This document shows, in pieces, positions 20,338-21,682 of a stretch of DNA of 21,682 nt (positions within the stretch are counted from its first letter, which is position 1; every line of letters begins with the position of its first letter). Origin of the DNA: a virus; IMG/VR virus record IMGVR_UViG_3300023174_000706, positions 1 to 21,682 of that record; one strand, given 5' to 3'. The notes under the pieces are model-generated. The model was not told the origin of the DNA and did no database searches. It saw only the letters and a list, made by a program, of their open reading frames with translations. A program made the translations under genes and the position numbers.

Positions 20338-21682
20338 ATGGAACTCACTATTTCAGAAGCACTACAGAGCAAGTGGAAGCCTGTGCTTGAGCACTCGGAA
20401 CTTCCCGAAATCTCTGATCCTTATCGCAAGGCAGTAACCACGATTCTTCTAGAGAATCAGCAACAGTATCTCCGTGAAGACGGCCCAGCAAGCATCTCAG
20501 CCAATCTTGACGGTTCAGGCACAAGCAATGTCGCTCGTTGGGATCCAATCTTGATCTCACTTGTTCGTCGCGCTATGCCAAATCTAATCGCATACGATGT
20601 ATGCGGCGTTCAGCCAATGAGTGGCCCAACCGGTCTTATCTTTGCTCTACGCAGTCGTTACAACAACCAGTTCGGTGACGAAGCACTCTTCCAAGAAGCC
20701 AACACTAAGTTTGGTGGTGGTGCAGCAACTGGCTTGACAGGTAAGGGTATGGGCACAACCTCAGGGCAAGGAAACTTCGGCGGTGTAACCGCTGTTGATA
20801 CTGATCCATTTGCTCTTTCAGGCTCTCTCAGCACAACTGCAACTGGTGCAGCATTCGGTCTAGGTGATGGTTCAGCAGATCCATTCATCGGAACCGCAAT
20901 GTCAACCAATGTTGGTGAATCACTTGGTTATCCAAACGGTTCACAAGCCTCAGGTTCACAGTTTGCACAAATGGCATTCTCAATCGAGAAGACCACTGTG
21001 ACTGCTCAGACTCGTGCGTTGAAGGCAGAGTACACAATGGAATTGGCACAAGACTTGAAGGCAATTCACGGTCTTGACGCTGAAACCGAACTCGCCAACA
21101 TTTTGTCAAGTGAAATTCTTGCCGAAATCAACCGTGAAGTCGTTCGTCGCATCTATGTGTCAGCCAAGTTGGGTGCTCGCAGCGGTCTAACTCAGACCAC
21201 TGGCGTGTTTGACTTGAATGTTGACTCAAACGGTCGTTGGTCAGTTGAGAAGTTCAAGGGCTTGCTCTTCCAAATTGAGCGCGAAGCCAATGCAATCGCC
21301 AAGGAAACCCGTCGTGGTAAGGGTAACTTCGTCCTCTGCTCGGCAGATGTGGCAAGTGCTCTAAGCATGGCAGGCGTTCTTGACTACGCTCCTGCTCTCT
21401 CAACCAACCTCAATGTGGATGACACAGGCAACACCTTCGCTGGTGTTCTCAACGGTCGTCTTCGTGTGTACATTGATCCTTACGCTTCACAGACAGCATC
21501 CTCAGAGTTCTTCTGCGTAGGCTATAAGGGCTCAAGCCCATACGATGCTGGTCTCTTCTACTGCCCATATGTACCTCTTCAGATGGTTCGTGCAGTTGGC
21601 GAGAACTCGTTCCAGCCAAAGATTGGTTTCAAGACTCGTTACGGTATCATCCATAACCCATTCGTCTTGAACTCAAGCGGCA
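20338..21682 (+). CDS. gp23: major capsid protein gp23 (3'-truncated by window edge)
   Basis: The frame is open from ATG 20338 to the edge: 448 complete codons and no stop. T4 gp23 is 521 residues, and comparison suggests about 30-40 residues are missing. Conserved runs are LISLVRRAMPNLIAYDVCGV at 75-94 and QPMSGPTGLIFALRSRY, an insertion-like Gly/Ala-rich stretch, TTVTAQTRALKAEYTMELAQ, and RYGIIHNPFVLNSSG at the edge. gp23 forms the hexameric shell lattice and needs T4-type chaperone help and gp21 cleavage of its N-terminal peptide. The (I/L)xE site LRE at 45-47 is a candidate cleavage point. AGGAG is 9 bases before the ATG and an exact late box precedes it. Codons are biased to C-ending forms, as expected for a very abundant protein. 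Confidence 0.95.
   Translation, partial: MELTISEALQSKWKPVLEHSELPEISDPYRKAVTTILLENQQQYLREDGPASISANLDGSGTSNVARWDPILISLVRRAMPNLIAYDVCGVQPMSGPTGLIFALRSRYNNQFGDEALFQEANTKFGGGAATGLTGKGMGTTSGQGNFGGVTAVDTDPFALSGSLSTTATGAAFGLGDGSADPFIGTAMSTNVGESLGYPNGSQASGSQFAQMAFSIEKTTVTAQTRALKAEYTMELAQDLKAIHGLDAETELANILSSEILAEINREVVRRIYVSAKLGARSGLTQTTGVFDLNVDSNGRWSVEKFKGLLFQIEREANAIAKETRRGKGNFVLCSADVASALSMAGVLDYAPALSTNLNVDDTGNTFAGVLNGRLRVYIDPYASQTASSEFFCVGYKGSSPYDAGLFYCPYVPLQMVRAVGENSFQPKIGFKTRYGIIHNPFVLNSSG

Noticed and set aside
1-21682. tRNA genes, integrase, insertion sequences and photosynthesis genes
   Set aside because: None was found by reading both strands; small intergenic gaps leave little room for them.

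Overview
The window is the structural core of a T4-like myovirus (contractile tail, tailed dsDNA phage). From about 8.1 kb to the right edge it carries the T4 morphogenesis series in the T4 order: necks gp13 and gp14, tail terminator gp15, terminase gp16 and gp17, tail sheath gp18, tail tube gp19, portal gp20, prohead protease gp21, scaffold gp22 and major capsid protein gp23. gp23 runs off the right edge. No integrase, tRNA, insertion sequence, CRISPR array or photosynthesis gene was seen, so the host cannot be named. The base composition is moderately AT-rich by eye, and the family resemblances look closest to 'exo-T-even' phages of aquatic bacteria, which is an impression rather than a computed result.

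Layout: (1) 1-1160, minus strand. A UV-damage endonuclease (UvdE family) runs off the left edge, then a terminator hairpin, then two small genes: a very acidic 81-residue protein and a 73-residue unknown. A pair of back-to-back sigma70-type promoters with a shared palindrome of -35 boxes lies at 1096-1154. This part looks like early-gene territory. (2) 1164-4190, plus strand. A 376-residue conserved-looking unknown is driven by the rightward promoter. A DUF6433-like protein, a tiny charged protein and a family-2 glycosyltransferase with a helical-repeat tail follow, closed by a strong intrinsic terminator. (3) 4194-8168. A 1145-residue collar/collagen-like/beta-rich fibre protein is followed by a small partner-like gene. 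(4) 8134-21682. This is the neck, packaging, tail and head cluster, tightly packed, with several stop-start overlaps.

An octamer of the form N(C/A)TAAATA, close to the T4 late promoter TATAAATA, lies 26-47 bases upstream of six gene starts or gene blocks (2337, 2997, 4228, 12879, 19182, 20338). It suggests that sigma-gp55-type late transcription starts at 2.3 kb and runs to the right edge. The early/late boundary is therefore visible in the window.

How the genes work together: gp20 nucleates the prohead on the gp22 core, gp23 forms the shell, and gp21 digests the scaffold and trims gp23. gp16/gp17 then pump in DNA. gp13 and gp14 close the neck and join the tail made of gp19 tube and gp18 sheath capped by gp15. 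Three unrecognised genes sit exactly where T4 has its prohead-core genes 67 and 68. Most of the window is ordinary for this virus group. The points most worth a second look are the divergent promoter pair with probable leaderless starts, the acidic possible DNA-mimic protein, a Gln-to-Pro change at the lesion-probing site of UvdE, the glycosyltransferase beside a Gly-X-Thr fibre, and the three unknown genes between portal and protease.
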